Program-made: the position numbers and the translations under genes
Assembly (NCBI GenBank): GCA_049423065.1
Contig: JBMSQB010000067.1
Coordinates: 1 to 26,005 of the forward strand
Reading direction: 5' to 3'
DNA: 26,005 nt
Origin: SYIM01 sp041182885
GTDB lineage: Bacteria; Pseudomonadota; Gammaproteobacteria; Burkholderiales; Burkholderiaceae_E
Shown: positions 23,592-26,005 of the stretch, piece after piece
How positions within the stretch are numbered: position 1 is the first letter of the stretch
Layout: each line of letters opens with the position of its first letter
Notes under the pieces: model-generated
Told to the model about the DNA's origin: nothing
Databases searched by the model: none
Seen by the model: only the letters and a program-made list of their open reading frames with translations

Positions 23592-24908
23592 TTATGCCTG
23601 ACCAGCCTGGCCATCATCGCTGCTGCGGCCAGCCTGCTTGCGTTGCATCGCGCCAAGTTTGAGCAGCATCAACGCCCAGCCCAGCGCAACCGGCACCGTC
23701 AGCCACGCGACCAGCGCGGCCTCCAGGGCAGCGGCCTGGCGAAGCGCGGTGTAGATCCAGCCGCTTGCCGCATCGGCGCCGCGAAACACCGCGGTGTCGA
23801 TGAAGCTCTTGGATTTGTACATCTGCTCGCGCGTGACCACGGTAAAGAGCGTTTCACGCGCCGGATTGGCGAGCGAAAATTCGGTTGCACGCTTGACCGC
23901 CTGAAAGCCGATCACGACCGCAAGCACGGGAGCAATCGCGATCGCTGCAAAGCCTGCCGCGGTGACGATTGCCAAGAGGGCGAGCGCCGCGCCAGCGCCA
24001 AAGCGCATCATCAGGCGACCGGTAAAGAGCAACTGAACCGCGAGCGTGGTCACGCCCACCGACAGATCGATGAGCGCAAACACCCGCGTTCGCTCGGCCG
24101 GGCTGTCGAACGCGCCGGCCACGATCGCAGCCTGCTGAAAGTAGAGAAAGGTGCTGGTGAGCGACAGCAAGGCCACATGCGCGCAGATCAGCATCAGATA
24201 GCGCGAACGGAGCACCTCGGTGAGCCCGGCCCACATCCCTCCGCCGATCGCCTCGTCGGGCTGCTTTGCAACCGGCTCTGCACCCGCCGCCGGCAGCATG
24301 GGAGCCCGGTCGAGCGCGCCCGCACAGCGGGTGGCGATCTCGAGCAACAGCACCGACACCAGGAGCAGGTTGGCGGGCCCCAGCGGCACCGCCAAAAGCG
24401 CGGTGATCGAGGGCCCAAGCAGCGCGCCGGCGGTGCCCCCGGCCGCGATGAAGCCAAACAGGCGGCGGCCCCGCTCGTAGCCGAACCGCTCCGACATGAA
24501 TCCCCAGAAGACGGTGACCACAAACAGATTGAATACGCTCACCCAGACGAAGAGCGCGCGCGCCACCAGCACCCGCCCCACATCCAGCGTGAGCAGTGCC
24601 CAGAACCCGAGCAGCGTGAGCGCAAAGAACCGGTAGACCCAGGGGATGAAGCGGCGCCGGGGCAAGCGCGCCACCAGTGCGCCGAAAGCCGGCATGGCAA
24701 CCAGCATGACAAAAAACGTAGCGGTAAAGAGCCATTGCAGATTGGCAAGGCCTGCGGCCACGCCCATTTCATCGCGCAGCGGCCGCAAAACATAGTAGGC
24801 GCACAGCAGAAAAAAGAAATAGGCGAGCGCCCATCCCAGCGCGCGCCCCTCGCCCGGTTCGATACGTCCGAGGCGAGCCAGGCTCCGCTCGATCAGTGTT
24901 CGTTTCAC
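23592..24908 (-). CDS. ATP/ADP translocase-like MFS-type membrane transporter
   Basis: 438 residues, about twelve hydrophobic segments, with GTG as the likely start (24906-24908). The pattern YVLRPLRDEMGVAAG (39-53), GRRLFGFIAAGGTAGALLGP and VKRATEFSLANPARETLFTV is characteristic of the group related to nucleotide (NTT/Npt) carriers and the COG3202-like MFS proteins found in free-living proteobacteria. In obligate intracellular bacteria such carriers exchange ATP for ADP; function in free-living species is not established. The C-terminal 15 residues are polar. It is the first gene of the minus-strand run, divergent from the Bug gene at 25122. No clear ribosome binding site. Confidence 0.8.
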   Translation of the reverse strand: MKRTLIERSLARLGRIEPGEGRALGWALAYFFFLLCAYYVLRPLRDEMGVAAGLANLQWLFTATFFVMLVAMPAFGALVARLPRRRFIPWVYRFFALTLLGFWALLTLDVGRVLVARALFVWVSVFNLFVVTVFWGFMSERFGYERGRRLFGFIAAGGTAGALLGPSITALLAVPLGPANLLLVSVLLLEIATRCAGALDRAPMLPAAGAEPVAKQPDEAIGGGMWAGLTEVLRSRYLMLICAHVALLSLTSTFLYFQQAAIVAGAFDSPAERTRVFALIDLSVGVTTLAVQLLFTGRLMMRFGAGAALALLAIVTAAGFAAIAIAPVLAVVIGFQAVKRATEFSLANPARETLFTVVTREQMYKSKSFIDTAVFRGADAASGWIYTALRQAAALEAALVAWLTVPVALGWALMLLKLGAMQRKQAGRSSDDGQAGQA

Positions 24909-25121
24909 GACTCAGGCGGGCTCAGGTGGCGGGCGTGGTCAAGCAACAGGGATCAGGGACTATGCCAATCAGCAGCCATTGCTGTCGGCAGCCCGTCGTA
25001 GTGTGCCGCAATTCGATCCGTGGTGCGATTTCCCTTTCAGGATCGGAAGGCCGCAGCGTGTCAGCGAGAGGATCGGCTACCATCGCTCTCGCTTTATCCA
25101 CAGACCGCTGCTGAGGTTCCC
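24909..25121. promoter_or_regulatory. Divergent intergenic region, probable promoters
   Basis: These 213 bases lie between the divergent starts of the NTT-like transporter and the last Bug gene and are the longest gene-free stretch in the window. Both transcripts probably start here. I see no clear sigma-70 boxes, strong hairpin or operator-like dyad. Confidence 0.3.
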
Positions 25122-26005
25122 ATGACATCCATTCGCCGATCAATCCTCGCCTGCCTGGCGGCCGCCGCCACGGCCAGCCTTCTGCCCGCCATCGGGCACG
25201 CGCAGTCGGGCTACCCCGCAAAACCCATTCGTCTGATCGTCCCCTTCACCGTGGGCGGCGTGACCGACGCAAGCGCACGGCTTGCCGCCGACCTGATGGG
25301 CAAGCGCCTGGGCCAGCCGATCAACGTCGAGAACCGGCCGGGGGCATCGGGCAACATCGGCACCGCTGGTGTCGCCGCCGCCGACCCCGACGGCTATACG
25401 CTGCTGCTGGGCTTTGACGGCACGATGGTGATCAATCCCAACGTCATCAAGTCGGTGCCGTTCGACACCCTGAAAGACTTTGCCTCCATCGGCAAGATTG
25501 GTGATGCCAAGCTCATTCTGGTGGCCGCCAACACGCTCAAGGCCGACACGCTGAAAGAGGTGATCGAGCTGTCGAAGAAAGAGGCGAACGGCCTCAGCTA
25601 CGGCACCTCCGGTGTGGGCAGCACGCCTCACCTGGCGGGCTCGATGCTCAACATTCGCAGCGGCTCGAACCTGGTTCATATCGCCTACAAGGGCGGCGGC
25701 CAGGCCATGATCGATCTGCAGGCAGGCTCGATTCCACTGGTCTGGACGGCGGTGGCCGGTGCCCTGCCGCTCATTCAATCAGGCCGCATCAAGCCGATCG
25801 CCATTCCAGCGGCCGAGCGGGCCTCGTCGCTCCCCAACGTTCCCACCTTCATCGAAAACGGACTGAAAGACTTCGTGATCGACTCCTGGGTGGGCTTGCT
25901 CGCGCCCGCCCGAACCCCGCGTCCCATCATCGACCGCCTGAATACGGTGCTCAACGAAGTGCTGAACGATGCCGACGCCAAGGCGAGGCTCGACAAAATG
26001 GGCAT
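25122..26005 (+). CDS. Bug-family tripartite tricarboxylate receptor protein, 3' end outside window
   Basis: 294 complete codons are visible before the window ends; about 25-30 residues are missing compared with the two complete paralogues. Sec signal peptide at residues 1-28 (MTSIRRSILACLAAAATASL, then cleavage after GHAQ), then SGYPAKPIRLIVPFTVGGVTD, VENRPGASGNIGTAGV, DGYTLLLGFDG, GTSGVGSTPHLAG, IAYKGGGQAMIDLQAGS and SLPNVPTFIENGL, all in the family order. The ATG at 25122 follows GAGG (25112-25115). Monocistronic or leading a new plus-strand operon beyond the edge. Ligand unknown. Confidence 0.93.
   Translation, partial: MTSIRRSILACLAAAATASLLPAIGHAQSGYPAKPIRLIVPFTVGGVTDASARLAADLMGKRLGQPINVENRPGASGNIGTAGVAAADPDGYTLLLGFDGTMVINPNVIKSVPFDTLKDFASIGKIGDAKLILVAANTLKADTLKEVIELSKKEANGLSYGTSGVGSTPHLAGSMLNIRSGSNLVHIAYKGGGQAMIDLQAGSIPLVWTAVAGALPLIQSGRIKPIAIPAAERASSLPNVPTFIENGLKDFVIDSWVGLLAPARTPRPIIDRLNTVLNEVLNDADAKARLDKMG

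Overview
The window looks like chromosomal DNA of a high-GC betaproteobacterium, most likely Burkholderiales. It is coding-dense and contains three extracytoplasmic receptors of the Bug (tripartite tricarboxylate receptor) family, which is greatly expanded in that order, plus a Liv-type ABC transporter and several acyl-CoA and ketoacid enzymes. I find 23 protein genes (the last runs off the right edge). I see no tRNA or rRNA genes, insertion sequences, CRISPR arrays or recognisable transcription regulators. No gene-free stretch exceeds 300 bases; the largest gap is 213 bases (24909-25121).

Region A (17-7189) is an envelope or lipid-flavoured block with alternating strands: a GT4 glycosyltransferase, a small membrane protein resembling Mpo1/DUF962, an N-terminally extended and probably membrane-anchored class III aminotransferase, a divergent phosphatidylserine decarboxylase, an LpxH-like metallophosphoesterase and a CYTH-CHAD protein. 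No single known pathway uses all of these. The reading offered here is an uncharacterised polar-lipid (amino- or glycolipid) module.

Region B (7199-13024, plus strand) holds an acetoacetyl-CoA synthetase, a beta-hydroxyacid dehydrogenase of the 3-hydroxyisobutyrate dehydrogenase family, a Bug receptor, an NTF2-like (SnoaL) protein and a second Bug receptor. It reads as uptake and catabolism of an unidentified carboxylate.

Region C (13146-19025, plus strand) is a complete high-affinity branched-chain-amino-acid-type ABC transporter (livG, livF, periplasmic binding protein, livH, livM) translationally coupled to a FOXRED1-like FAD-dependent amino acid oxidase.

Region D (19036-24908, minus strand) converges on region C. 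In transcription order it carries an ATP/ADP-translocase-like MFS transporter, an aldo/keto reductase, an EamA transporter, a mu-crystallin-type ketimine reductase and an ALDH7-type aminoadipate semialdehyde dehydrogenase (amaB-like). The ketimine reductase, the FAD oxidase and the ALDH7 enzyme together would turn delta1-piperideine-2-carboxylate into pipecolate, then piperideine-6-carboxylate, then 2-aminoadipate, so C and D may be a lysine/pipecolate uptake and degradation locus. A third Bug receptor starts at 25122 and is cut by the window end.
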